64,000 nt of DNA from Holophaga foetida DSM 6591 (lineage in GTDB: Bacteria > Acidobacteriota > Holophagae > Holophagales > Holophagaceae): contig NZ_KI912269.1 in assembly GCF_000242615.2 (NCBI RefSeq), positions 589,775 through 653,774 of the forward strand, given 5' to 3'. The notes under the pieces were generated by a model. That model had not been told where the DNA came from. It saw nothing but the letters and a program-made list of their open reading frames with translations, and searched no databases. Shown in pieces: positions 17,813 to 24,317 of this stretch. Position 1 is the first letter of the stretch; the number at the start of each line of letters is the position of its first letter. The translations under genes were made by a program, and so were the position numbers.

Positions 17813-17832
17813 ATCACAAGCAAGGTTGTGAT
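17813..17832. promoter_or_regulatory. Candidate operator: 7-6-7 inverted repeat
   Basis: ATCACAA (17813-17819), a 6-nt spacer, then TTGTGAT (17826-17832). The geometry fits a dimeric helix-turn-helix regulator. The next bases are AT-rich (AATTATTAAATA), as in promoters. It is about 460 bp before the first catabolic gene, so its role depends on where transcription starts. Confidence 0.4.
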
Positions 17833-18208
17833 AATTATTAAATACACAACACGAGAGCCCTGAGCAGACCAGGAATTGCATAGTTTAATCATTTTTTTGT
17901 TCCTGATTCACCCTGGGCCCCCATTGACGGTGTTCCAGGAAATCGGGATGATGACTCCTGTCACAGATGCATGGGACAAGTTTGGTGGGTTTGGGCATGG
18001 TTCTCGAACGAATTTCCCTCCTGAGGAGCCTTGAAGCGCAAGGTTCCCAGGGTGATTTCCATCCCGCACCATCCGCCTCCTCCCTGGATTACCGGGGAGT
18101 GCAGGGCCAAGGTCCTCGAACCTATCCCCGTTGAGACTGGAATGCGATTCGCTCTCTCAGCGCATGGAGGAATTTTGACCGGAAGAGAGTTCAACGAGTG
18201 CAGGTCCT

Positions 18209-18228
18209 GAGGTGCCCCGAAGCACCTC
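18209..18228. promoter_or_regulatory. Candidate operator or leader hairpin: 7-6-7 inverted repeat
   Basis: GAGGTGC (18209-18215), spacer CCCGAA, GCACCTC (18222-18228), ending 61 bases before the first ATG of the cluster. It could be a regulator site or, if transcribed, a stable hairpin in the leader. It has no T-tract, so a simple terminator is unlikely. Confidence 0.45.
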
Positions 18229-18289
18229 GACCGCTTCGAATCTGTGATTCAAACAAGTCGTGTCAACCCGCTCTTTTAAAGGAGTAACA

Positions 18290-19225
18290 ATGAGAAGCTA
18301 CAAGAACATCGCCGTCATCGGCGCTGGTCTGATGGGTTGTGGCCTTGCGCAGGCTTTCGCCTACTGCAAGGACATGAAGGTCATGCTCCAGAGCCGGGCC
18401 ACCCCGGCCGACGAGGTCTTCAAGCGGATCGATTCCAATCTGAAGCCCCTCCTCGACAAGGGTGTCTTCACCCAGGCCGAGGCCGATGAGATCAAGAGCC
18501 GCATCCACCCCATCAACAACATGGCCGAGGCCGTGAAGGATGCGGACTTCGTCATCGAGTGCGTGGCCGAGGACATGGAGATCAAGCAGAACCTGTTCCG
18601 CGATCTCGAGGCCCTCACCAGCCGCGAGTGCGTCTACGCCACCAACACCTCGGTGATGAGCCCCACCGAGATCGCCCAGAAGATGACCCACAAGGATCGT
18701 CTGGTGGGTGCCCACTTCTGGAACCCCCCCTACCTGATCCCCCTCGTCGAGGTGGTGAAGGCCGCCGAGACCTCCGAGGAAGTCATGGACTACTCCATGG
18801 AGATCTTCCGCCGCATCGAGAAGCGCCCCATCCGCGTGAACAAAGACGTCCCCGGCTTCGTGGCCAACCGTCTGCAGCACGCCCTCTGGCGTGAGGCCAT
18901 CTCCATCGTGGAGCGCGGCATCGCCGACGCCGCCACCGTGGATGAGGCCATCAAGAGCAGCTTCGGGATGCGCCTGCCCCAGCTCTCCCCCATGGAGAAC
19001 TCGGACATGGTCGGCTTGGACCTGACCCTCCAGATCCACAGCTACATCCTGAAGTACATCGAGAGCTCCACCGAGCCCTCCCCCCTCCTCAAGGAGAAGG
19101 TCGCCAAGGGCGAGCTGGGCTTCAAAGCCAACGGCAACGGCTGGCAGCAGTGGACCCCCGAGACCATGGCCGCTTCCAAGAAGAACCTGTCCGAGTACCT
19201 GATCAAAGTGATCTACGGCAAGTAG
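18290..19225 (+). CDS. 3-hydroxyacyl-CoA-dehydrogenase-family enzyme; proposed 3-hydroxy-5-oxohexanoate dehydrogenase
   Basis: 311 aa, NAD-dependent. The Rossmann motif is AVIGAGLMGCGLAQAF at residues 8-23, followed by VIECVAEDMEIKQNLF, NTSVMSPTEIA and the active-site region GAHFWNPPYLIPLVEVV, then the C-terminal dimer domain (KDVPGFVANRLQHALWREA). The family includes L-3-hydroxyacyl-CoA, L-carnitine and 3-hydroxy-5-oxohexanoate dehydrogenases. In this neighbourhood (cyclohydrolase, thiolase, BKACE) the last is favoured: oxidation of 3-hydroxy-5-oxohexanoate to triacetate. Start at 18290 follows AAAGGAG; an in-frame ATG at 18260 has no such site. Lysine is encoded almost only by AAG, suggesting strong expression. 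Carnitine dehydrogenase is the main alternative. Confidence 0.7.
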   Translation: MRSYKNIAVIGAGLMGCGLAQAFAYCKDMKVMLQSRATPADEVFKRIDSNLKPLLDKGVFTQAEADEIKSRIHPINNMAEAVKDADFVIECVAEDMEIKQNLFRDLEALTSRECVYATNTSVMSPTEIAQKMTHKDRLVGAHFWNPPYLIPLVEVVKAAETSEEVMDYSMEIFRRIEKRPIRVNKDVPGFVANRLQHALWREAISIVERGIADAATVDEAIKSSFGMRLPQLSPMENSDMVGLDLTLQIHSYILKYIESSTEPSPLLKEKVAKGELGFKANGNGWQQWTPETMAASKKNLSEYLIKVIYGK

Positions 19226-19268
19226 ATCGAATTCCCACCAAAGCCAATCCCTTTTTGGAGGTCCCACC

Positions 19269-20204
19269 ATGGGAAAGAAAGTTTTTGTTGACCTGAGCCA
19301 CCCCTTCTTCGGCGACATGCCCCTCTGGCCCTACTTCGCCAAGCCCGAGATTGCCCCTATGCACAGCATGGCCAAGGGCGGCGTGCTCACCCAGATGATC
19401 AAGTGCACCATGCACACCGGCACCCATGCTGACGCTCCCCGCCACGTCATGGAGCGCATGTTCGACGGTCGCCGCGCCCTCTACTCCCATGAGCTCGCTG
19501 TCGACGCCTACGCCGGCGACGCCGTCTGCCTCGACGTCCGCACCAAGGACTGGCAGCTGATCACCGCTGCCGACCTGGAAGATGCCGTTGCTCGCGTCGG
19601 CATGAAGCCCGAGGAGCTCAAGGGCATGGTGCTCTGCCTCCGCACCGGCATGCACCTCAAGTTCGACGACAGCAAGGATTACTACCACTACTCCCTCGGC
19701 TGCGGCCTTGAGGCCGGCAACTGGTTCGTCAAGCACGGCGTGAAGTGCGTCGCCATGGACCAGCAGGCCCTGGATCACCCCCTCCACACCTCCATGGGCA
19801 ACAACGGCACCCGCATGAAGCTGGAAGGCTACAGCGGCAAGACCCTGATCGAGGAGTTCATCGAGAAGTATGGTGAGGAAGCCTACGCCGAGTTCGACAA
19901 GGAGACCTACATCAAGCTCCACGGCAAGGCCAAGTACGACGAGAAGTTCGGCCACCTGGAAGCCATCGGCTGCTACGGCACCTGGGAGCCCTGCCACAAG
20001 CTCATGCTCGGCAACGGCATCACCGGCGTCGAGAACCTGGGCGGCAACCTGGACCGTGTGGTCGGCAAGCGCTTCCGCTTCCTGGCCTTCCCCATCCGCT
20101 GGCACCTGGGCGACGGTTCCATGGTCCGCTGCGTCGCCGAGATCGACGAGGACGATATCGTCCCCAACGTCCCCGAGCGCACCTACAAGTACGGTGCCAT
20201 GTAA
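19269..20204 (+). CDS. Cyclase-family metal hydrolase; proposed dihydrophloroglucinol cyclohydrolase
   Basis: 311 aa of the kynurenine-formamidase-like cyclase family. The metal-binding signature HTGTHADAPRH is at residues about 51-61 and the N-terminus has the usual DLSHPFFGDMPLWP. The family opens or cleaves carbonyl substrates with a bound divalent metal. At over 300 aa it is longer than the roughly 210-260 aa formamidases, with an insertion of charged helices (KTLIEEFIEKYGEEAYAEFDKETYIKLHG region). Flanked by the dehydrogenase (43 nt upstream) and thiolase/BKACE genes, ring opening of dihydrophloroglucinol to 3-hydroxy-5-oxohexanoate is the best fit. Ribosome site GGAGGT at 19257-19262. 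Family certain, substrate inferred. Confidence 0.7.
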   Translation: MGKKVFVDLSHPFFGDMPLWPYFAKPEIAPMHSMAKGGVLTQMIKCTMHTGTHADAPRHVMERMFDGRRALYSHELAVDAYAGDAVCLDVRTKDWQLITAADLEDAVARVGMKPEELKGMVLCLRTGMHLKFDDSKDYYHYSLGCGLEAGNWFVKHGVKCVAMDQQALDHPLHTSMGNNGTRMKLEGYSGKTLIEEFIEKYGEEAYAEFDKETYIKLHGKAKYDEKFGHLEAIGCYGTWEPCHKLMLGNGITGVENLGGNLDRVVGKRFRFLAFPIRWHLGDGSMVRCVAEIDEDDIVPNVPERTYKYGAM

Positions 20205-20230
20205 GGTAGATGCAATCCGATGATTTACTG

Positions 20231-20306
20231 AGGAGTGGAGGCGACTGCGAAACGTAACGAAACGTTCGCGGAGACCTCCACTCCTTTCTTCGTTGCACGT
20301 GCAACG
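20231..20306 (+). promoter_or_regulatory. Intercistronic hairpin followed by a perfect 16-bp palindrome
   Basis: AGGAGTGGAGG (20231-20241) pairs with CCTCCACTCCT (20275-20285), enclosing a second stem (GCGA/TCGC and ACGT/ACGT with one bulge). The 3' side runs into TTTCTT, so it may be a partial terminator or an mRNA-stability element. Directly after it, CGTTGCACGTGCAACG at 20291-20306 is a perfect palindrome, 27 bases before the thiolase ATG. This looks like an operator for a separate thiolase/lyase promoter. Confidence 0.55.
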
Positions 20307-20333
20307 CCATCCCCAAAAGGAAGGAATACTCGA

Positions 20334-21518
20334 ATGAGAGAAGTCGTAATCGTTAGCGCAGTCCGCACTGCCGTCGGCAGCTTCAATGGCACCCTGGCCA
20401 ACATCCCTGCCGCTGAGCTCGGTGCCATCGCAGCCGCCGAAGCCATCAAGCGCGCCGGTATCGACAGTGCCCTGGTCGACGAACTTCTTTGCGGCAACGT
20501 CATCGCCGCTGGCCTCGGCCAGAACATCGGCCGTCAGGTCGCCATCAAGGCCGGCCTGCCCGAGACCGTCAGCGCCATGTCCCTGAACAAGGTGTGCGGC
20601 TCCGGCCTGCGCGCCATCAGCCTCGCTGCCCAGATCATCAAGGCCGGTGACGCCGATGTGATCGTGGCCGGTGGCACCGAGAACATGAGCCAGGGCCCCT
20701 ACGTGCTTCCCAAGGCGCGCTTCGGCTACCGCATGGGCAACGCCACCATGATCGACGCCATGGTGAATGACGGCCTCACCGATGCCTTCAGCGGCGTCCA
20801 CATGGGCATCACCGCCGAGAACATCGCCGCCAAGTGGAACCTCACCCGCGAGGAGCAGGACCAGTTCGCCGTTCGCAGCCAGAACCGCGCCGAGGCCGCC
20901 ATCAAGGCCGGCAAGTTCAAGGACGAGATCGTGCCTGTCATGATCCCCCAGAAGAAGGGCGATCCCCTCGCCTTCGACACCGACGAGTTCCCCCGCGCCG
21001 GCGCCACCTATGAGGCCCTGGCCAAGCTGAAGCCCGCGTTCAAGAAGGACGGCACCGTGACCGCCGCCAATGCCTCTGGCATCAACGATGGCGCCGCCTT
21101 CGTGGTGGTCATGTCCAAGGAGAAGGCCGATGCCCTGGGCCTCAAGCCCCTGGCCAAGATCGTCTCCTACGCCTCCGCCGGTCTGGACCCCCAGATCATG
21201 GGCTACGGCCCCGTCCCCTCCTCCAAGAAGGCCCTGGATAAGCTCGGCATCAGCGCCAAGGACCTCGACCTCGTGGAGGCCAACGAGGCCTTCGCCGCCC
21301 AGTCCCTGGCCGTCTGCAAGGACCTGGGTCTGGACCCCGAGAAGACCAACGTGAACGGTGGCGCCATCGCCATCGGCCACCCCGTGGGCGCCTCCGGCGC
21401 CCGTATCGCTGTCACTCTGATCCACGAACTGCGCCGTCGCAAGGGTAAGCTTGGTCTTGCCACCCTCTGCATCGGCGGCGGCCTGGGCACTGCCCTGGTC
21501 ATCGAAGCCTGCTACTGA
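20334..21518 (+). CDS. atoB: Acetyl-CoA C-acetyltransferase (thiolase)
   Basis: 394 aa degradative thiolase: acetoacetyl-CoA + CoA to two acetyl-CoA. Nucleophile Cys in LNKVCGSGLRAI (residue about 88), the VVAGGTENMS block, NEAFAAQ, the His of GGAIAIGHPVGASGARI and the second Cys in ATLCIGGGLGTAL are all present. Start at 20334 follows AAGGAAGGA. It sits after a 129-nt structured gap and 36 nt before the BKACE gene. In the proposed pathway it consumes the acetoacetyl-CoA produced by that enzyme. Confidence 0.93.
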   Translation: MREVVIVSAVRTAVGSFNGTLANIPAAELGAIAAAEAIKRAGIDSALVDELLCGNVIAAGLGQNIGRQVAIKAGLPETVSAMSLNKVCGSGLRAISLAAQIIKAGDADVIVAGGTENMSQGPYVLPKARFGYRMGNATMIDAMVNDGLTDAFSGVHMGITAENIAAKWNLTREEQDQFAVRSQNRAEAAIKAGKFKDEIVPVMIPQKKGDPLAFDTDEFPRAGATYEALAKLKPAFKKDGTVTAANASGINDGAAFVVVMSKEKADALGLKPLAKIVSYASAGLDPQIMGYGPVPSSKKALDKLGISAKDLDLVEANEAFAAQSLAVCKDLGLDPEKTNVNGGAIAIGHPVGASGARIAVTLIHELRRRKGKLGLATLCIGGGLGTALVIEACY

Positions 21519-21554
21519 TTCCACCCAACCCTCCCCATTTTCGAGGAAAAAACC

Positions 21555-22397
21555 ATGTCCGATCTGTCCAACAAGGTCATCCTTACCGTCGCCCACACCG
21601 GCGCCTGGCCCAAGAAGACCGACACCCCCTACGTGCCCCTGACCCCCCGCGAGATCGCTGATGACGTGATCGCCTGCGAGAAGGCCGGTGCCTCCGTCTC
21701 CCACATCCACGTGCGCGACGACAACAGCATCGCCTGCATGGACTTCGACAAGTTCAAGGAGACCGTGGACCTGATCCGCGCCGCCAAGAGCAACATGGTC
21801 CTGAACCTGACCACCTCCGGTGGCCTGGGCCTGACCGACGAGATCCGCCAGAAGCCCTTCGTTGAACTGCGCCCCGAGATGGCCTCCTACGATTGCGGCA
21901 CCATGAACTGGCAGCACACCGGCATCTTCGAGAACAGCCCCCGCTTCCTCGAGTCCACCGCCGTTGCCATGCGTGAGTGCAACGTCAAGGCTGAGATCGA
22001 GATCTTCGACATCAGCTGGATCTACAACGCCACCTACCTCCTGAAGAAGGGCATCCTCCAGGGCCCCCAGCACTTCCAGTTCGTCCTCGGCGCCGCCAAC
22101 GGCATCCCCGCCACCGTCGAGAACCTCTGCATCCTGCTTCGCAACCTGCCCCAGGGTCAGGGCCACACCTGGTCCGCCTTCGGCATCGGCCAGATGCACC
22201 TGCCCATCATCGCCGCTTCCATCGCCCTGGGTGGCCACGTCCGCATCGGCATGGAGGACAACATCTTCCTGTCCAAGGGCGTGCTGGCCAAGTCGAATGT
22301 CGAGTTCGTCGAGCGCACCAAGAAGATCATCGAAGCTCTCGGCAAGGAAGTCGCCACCCCCGACGAGGCTCGCCAGATCCTCGGCCTCAAGAAGTAG
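21555..22397 (+). CDS. BKACE (DUF849) beta-keto acid cleavage enzyme; proposed triacetate acetoacetate-lyase
   Basis: 280 aa TIM-barrel of the beta-keto acid cleavage family (founder Kce of lysine fermentation). The zinc motif is SHIHVRDD, the barrel strands MVLNLTTSGG, AEIEIFD and QFVLGAANGIP, and the C-terminal zinc/CoA region GGHVRIGMEDNIFL. These enzymes transfer an acetoacetyl unit from a beta-keto acid to acetyl-CoA. Next to the dehydrogenase, cyclohydrolase and thiolase, the likely substrate is triacetate, giving acetoacetate and acetoacetyl-CoA. Dehydrocarnitine or 3-keto-5-aminohexanoate cleavage are family alternatives, but their usual partners (for example kamDE, kal) are not here. 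Confidence 0.72.
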   Translation: MSDLSNKVILTVAHTGAWPKKTDTPYVPLTPREIADDVIACEKAGASVSHIHVRDDNSIACMDFDKFKETVDLIRAAKSNMVLNLTTSGGLGLTDEIRQKPFVELRPEMASYDCGTMNWQHTGIFENSPRFLESTAVAMRECNVKAEIEIFDISWIYNATYLLKKGILQGPQHFQFVLGAANGIPATVENLCILLRNLPQGQGHTWSAFGIGQMHLPIIAASIALGGHVRIGMEDNIFLSKGVLAKSNVEFVERTKKIIEALGKEVATPDEARQILGLKK

Positions 22398-22420
22398 TAG
22401 ACCGAAAGCTGCCAACAAAA

Positions 22421-22450
22421 CGGCCCTGGATTCCTCCGGGGCTGTTTTTT
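22421..22450 (+). terminator. Terminator after the BKACE gene
   Basis: CCCTGGA pairs with TCCGGGG (one G-T pair) across a short loop, followed by a run of six T at about 22445-22450. It ends the four-gene cluster and separates it from the cupin gene. Confidence 0.75.
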
Positions 22451-22462
22451 AGCCCCCCATCG

Positions 22463-22478
22463 CGGGACACCTGTCCCG
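22463..22478. promoter_or_regulatory. Perfect 16-bp palindrome upstream of the cupin gene
   Basis: CGGGACACCTGTCCCG reads the same on both strands. It lies just after the cluster terminator and before a TTGACA at 22494-22499. Overlapping that -35-like box is a short direct repeat, ACGCAGTAGC (22499-22508) and ACGCGTAGC (22512-22520). A regulated cupin promoter is plausible, but no good -10 at the right spacing was seen. Confidence 0.4.
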
Positions 22479-22642
22479 GAATAGGGAAAGCAGTTGACAC
22501 GCAGTAGCCTGACGCGTAGCGTAAATCCCATACACGTATACTCTTGAGCGGCTCTAACTCCATCAGGCTGAGCCTTTCACATTCAACACGAGCTCTGTCC
22601 ACTCAGGGCCTTTGACATTTTTATCCACCACAGGAGGCAATC

Positions 22643-22981
22643 ATGAAAGTAATGAAATGGTCCGAAGGCGATGTGTACGAAGGACCCGGACACTTTGGCT
22701 GCTGGGGCATCCATAAGGCTCTGCTGGGCCGGGACACCAACAACATGACCATCAACGTCTCCCAGTTCATCCCCGGTGGTGGCTGCGAGATGGGCGCGGG
22801 CCCGATCGAGAAGTACTACCATGTGCTGGAAGGCACCCTGATCATCAAGACCCCTGCCGGAGACGTCTTCACTCTGGAGAAGAACGACGGCATCTACATC
22901 GGCCCTGGTGAAGAGCGGGCAATGGAAGTTCCTGGCCCCAACCCCTGCACCCTGCTGGTTGTCATCACCAAGCCTGTCTGA
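22643..22981 (+). CDS. Small single-domain cupin lacking the usual metal histidines
   Basis: A 112-aa beta-barrel. Motif 1 is FIPGGGCEMGAGPIEKYYHVLEG: the canonical HxH is replaced by residues such as E-M-G, while the later E and the VLEG turn remain. Motif 2 is IYIGPGEERAMEVPGPN, where the usual His is Arg. It may therefore bind a ligand without a catalytic metal, or use an unusual site. It has its own ribosome site (CAGGAGG) and sits between terminators, so it is a separate transcript. Adjacency to the phloroglucinol genes suggests a role with polyphenols or pathway intermediates, but no function can be assigned. Confidence 0.75.
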   Translation: MKVMKWSEGDVYEGPGHFGCWGIHKALLGRDTNNMTINVSQFIPGGGCEMGAGPIEKYYHVLEGTLIIKTPAGDVFTLEKNDGIYIGPGEERAMEVPGPNPCTLLVVITKPV

Positions 22982-23004
22982 TCTCACCACAGCAGGATGG
23001 ACTG

Positions 23005-23035
23005 GCGGGACACTCCCCGGAGTGTCCCGCTTTTT
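23005..23035 (+). terminator. Rho-independent terminator after the cupin gene
   Basis: GCGGGACACT (23005-23014) pairs with AGTGTCCCGC (23021-23030), followed by TTTTT. Confidence 0.9.
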
Positions 23036-23068
23036 GTGTGGTTGACCGGGCCACGCACCCATGGGTCA

Positions 23069-23818
23069 ATGGATCGAAGGGGAGGGAGCTTGGCAGCGAA
23101 ACGCGGCAAGGGCAGGCAGAAGCCCCTCGGGAAACGGATTCTCAAATACAGCATCTGCGCCATCTTCGGATGGTTTGCACTGACCTTTGCGATGGCCCTG
23201 TTCTACCGCGCCGTCCCGGTACCCTATTCGGCCCTGATGGTGGAGCGGGAGCTCAGCTCATGGTTCTCCGGCAAGCCCCATGAAATCCACCATGACTGGG
23301 TGGCCCTGGATTCCATCCACCCCAATATGGGTCTGGCGGTCATCGCCGCCGAGGACCAAAACTTCGCGGAACACTTCGGATTCGACTGGAAGGCCATCGA
23401 GAAGGCCATGGCCCACAACGAGCGCAGCAAACGCAAGCGGGGCGCATCCACTCTGTCCCAGCAGACCGCCAAGAATATCTTCCTGTGGGAGTCCCGCTCC
23501 TGGGTACGCAAGGGCTTCGAGGTCTACTTCACCCTGCTGATCGAGACCACTTGGTCCAAGAAGCGGATCCTGGAGGTCTATCTGAACAGTGTCGAATTCG
23601 GGGATGGCATCTACGGTGTCGAAGCGGCCTCCCAGCACTTCTTCCGCAAACCTGCAAAAGCCCTTCGTCCCAGTGAGGCGGCTCTCCTGGCGGCGGTGCT
23701 CCCCAGCCCCAGGCGGTACAAAGCGAACGCCCCCAGTAGCTACGTCCGGATGCGCCAGAGCTGGATCCTGAACCAGATGGGGAATCTCGGCGGCGCCGGA
23801 TACATCAAGGAACTCTAG
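23069..23818 (+). CDS. mtgA: Monofunctional biosynthetic peptidoglycan transglycosylase
   Basis: A GT51 enzyme that polymerises lipid II. It has a basic N-terminal tail, one transmembrane span (about ILKYSICAIFGWFALTFAMALF), the catalytic EDQNFAEHFGFD, GASTLSQQTAKNIFL (the family's G-S-T-x-x-Q-Q block), and KKRILEVYLNSVEFGDGIYGVEAAS. There is no transpeptidase domain. The start is uncertain: ATG at 23069 has a poor ribosome site, whereas TTG at 23090 is preceded by GGAGGGAG and may be the true start. Its end overlaps convergent ruvC by 4 nt. Confidence 0.88.
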   Translation: MDRRGGSLAAKRGKGRQKPLGKRILKYSICAIFGWFALTFAMALFYRAVPVPYSALMVERELSSWFSGKPHEIHHDWVALDSIHPNMGLAVIAAEDQNFAEHFGFDWKAIEKAMAHNERSKRKRGASTLSQQTAKNIFLWESRSWVRKGFEVYFTLLIETTWSKKRILEVYLNSVEFGDGIYGVEAASQHFFRKPAKALRPSEAALLAAVLPSPRRYKANAPSSYVRMRQSWILNQMGNLGGAGYIKEL

Positions 23819-24312
23819 GACCGGCTGGCCAGGAGATGCCCGATGGCCACGGCCGCCGCGTCGGAGGCATCCGCCGCCAGGGGCTCCTTCAGACTCAGGA
23901 GGACCTGCACCATCTTCCCCACCTGGGTCTTGTCGGCCCAACCGTAGCCACTGACAGCCTTCTTCACCTGCATGGGGTTGTAGTCTCCCACCGGGAGACG
24001 ATGGAGTCCTGCCGTGAGAAGAATTCCCCCCCGGATCTGGCCCAGTTTGAGGGCCGTGGCGGCGTTCTTCTCAACAAAAGGGGATTCCACGGCCATGAAC
24101 TGGGGGTGGTGCCTCTCGATGGCCTCCGAGAGACGGAGGTGGATGCCCAGGATCCGCTGGTCAAAATCCGCCCCACGAGCGGAACGGATCACCCCCGCCT
24201 CCACCAGTTCAAGCCGGGAACCGAACCGGGACACAACGGCCCAACCGCAGGCCAGAGAACCAGGATCGACGCCCAGACAGAGAACCGGCGCAGACGGAGT
24301 TTTAGGGGGCAT
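23815..24312 (-). CDS. ruvC: Crossover junction endodeoxyribonuclease RuvC
   Basis: Holliday-junction resolvase, 165 aa. The acidic catalytic residues are in LGVDPGSLACGWAVV, MAVESPFVEKNAATALKLGQIRGGIL and the C-terminal DASDAAAVAIGH. The Lys-rich NPMQVKKAVSGYGWADKTQV segment is typical. ruvA and ruvB are not adjacent. It starts 5 nt after the WYL-domain gene stop, so the two are probably cotranscribed. Confidence 0.93.
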   Translation of the reverse strand: MPPKTPSAPVLCLGVDPGSLACGWAVVSRFGSRLELVEAGVIRSARGADFDQRILGIHLRLSEAIERHHPQFMAVESPFVEKNAATALKLGQIRGGILLTAGLHRLPVGDYNPMQVKKAVSGYGWADKTQVGKMVQVLLSLKEPLAADASDAAAVAIGHLLASRS

Positions 24313-24317
24313 CCGGA

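Larger units (their letters stand above)
17444..18289. other. About 850-bp non-coding leader upstream of the phloroglucinol cluster
   Basis: No open frame here looks like a gene: the possible ones are short, of unbiased composition and without ribosome sites. The first 450 bases are AT-rich, the last 350 closer to genome average. It holds a perfect DnaA-box sequence TTATCCACA at 17737-17745, two 7-6-7 inverted repeats (17813-17832 and 18209-18228) and smaller palindromes around 18019-18055. No sigma-54 -24/-12 pair was found. Its length suggests a complex promoter or a structured 5' leader. Confidence 0.6.

Noticed and set aside
17444..18289. A sigma-54 (-24/-12) promoter for the catabolic cluster
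   Set aside because: No GG-N10-GC pair with the required context was found by eye; TTGCA fragments lack the matching upstream GG.
18290..22397. Lysine-fermentation (kam/kdd/kce/kal) cluster
   Set aside because: BKACE and thiolase fit, but aminomutases, 3,5-diaminohexanoate dehydrogenase and the ammonia-lyase are absent, while a cyclase-family hydrolase, not part of that route, is present.
19203..22418. A 1071-codon open frame on the minus strand across the phloroglucinol cluster
   Set aside because: It mirrors the strongly biased codons of the four plus-strand genes, its product is Gly/Val/Leu-rich without domains, and it has no ribosome site. It is a shadow of the real genes.
22494..22522. 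A full sigma-70 promoter for the cupin gene at TTGACA
   Set aside because: At 17-bp spacing the -10 position reads TAGCGT, a poor match, so only a weak candidate is noted.
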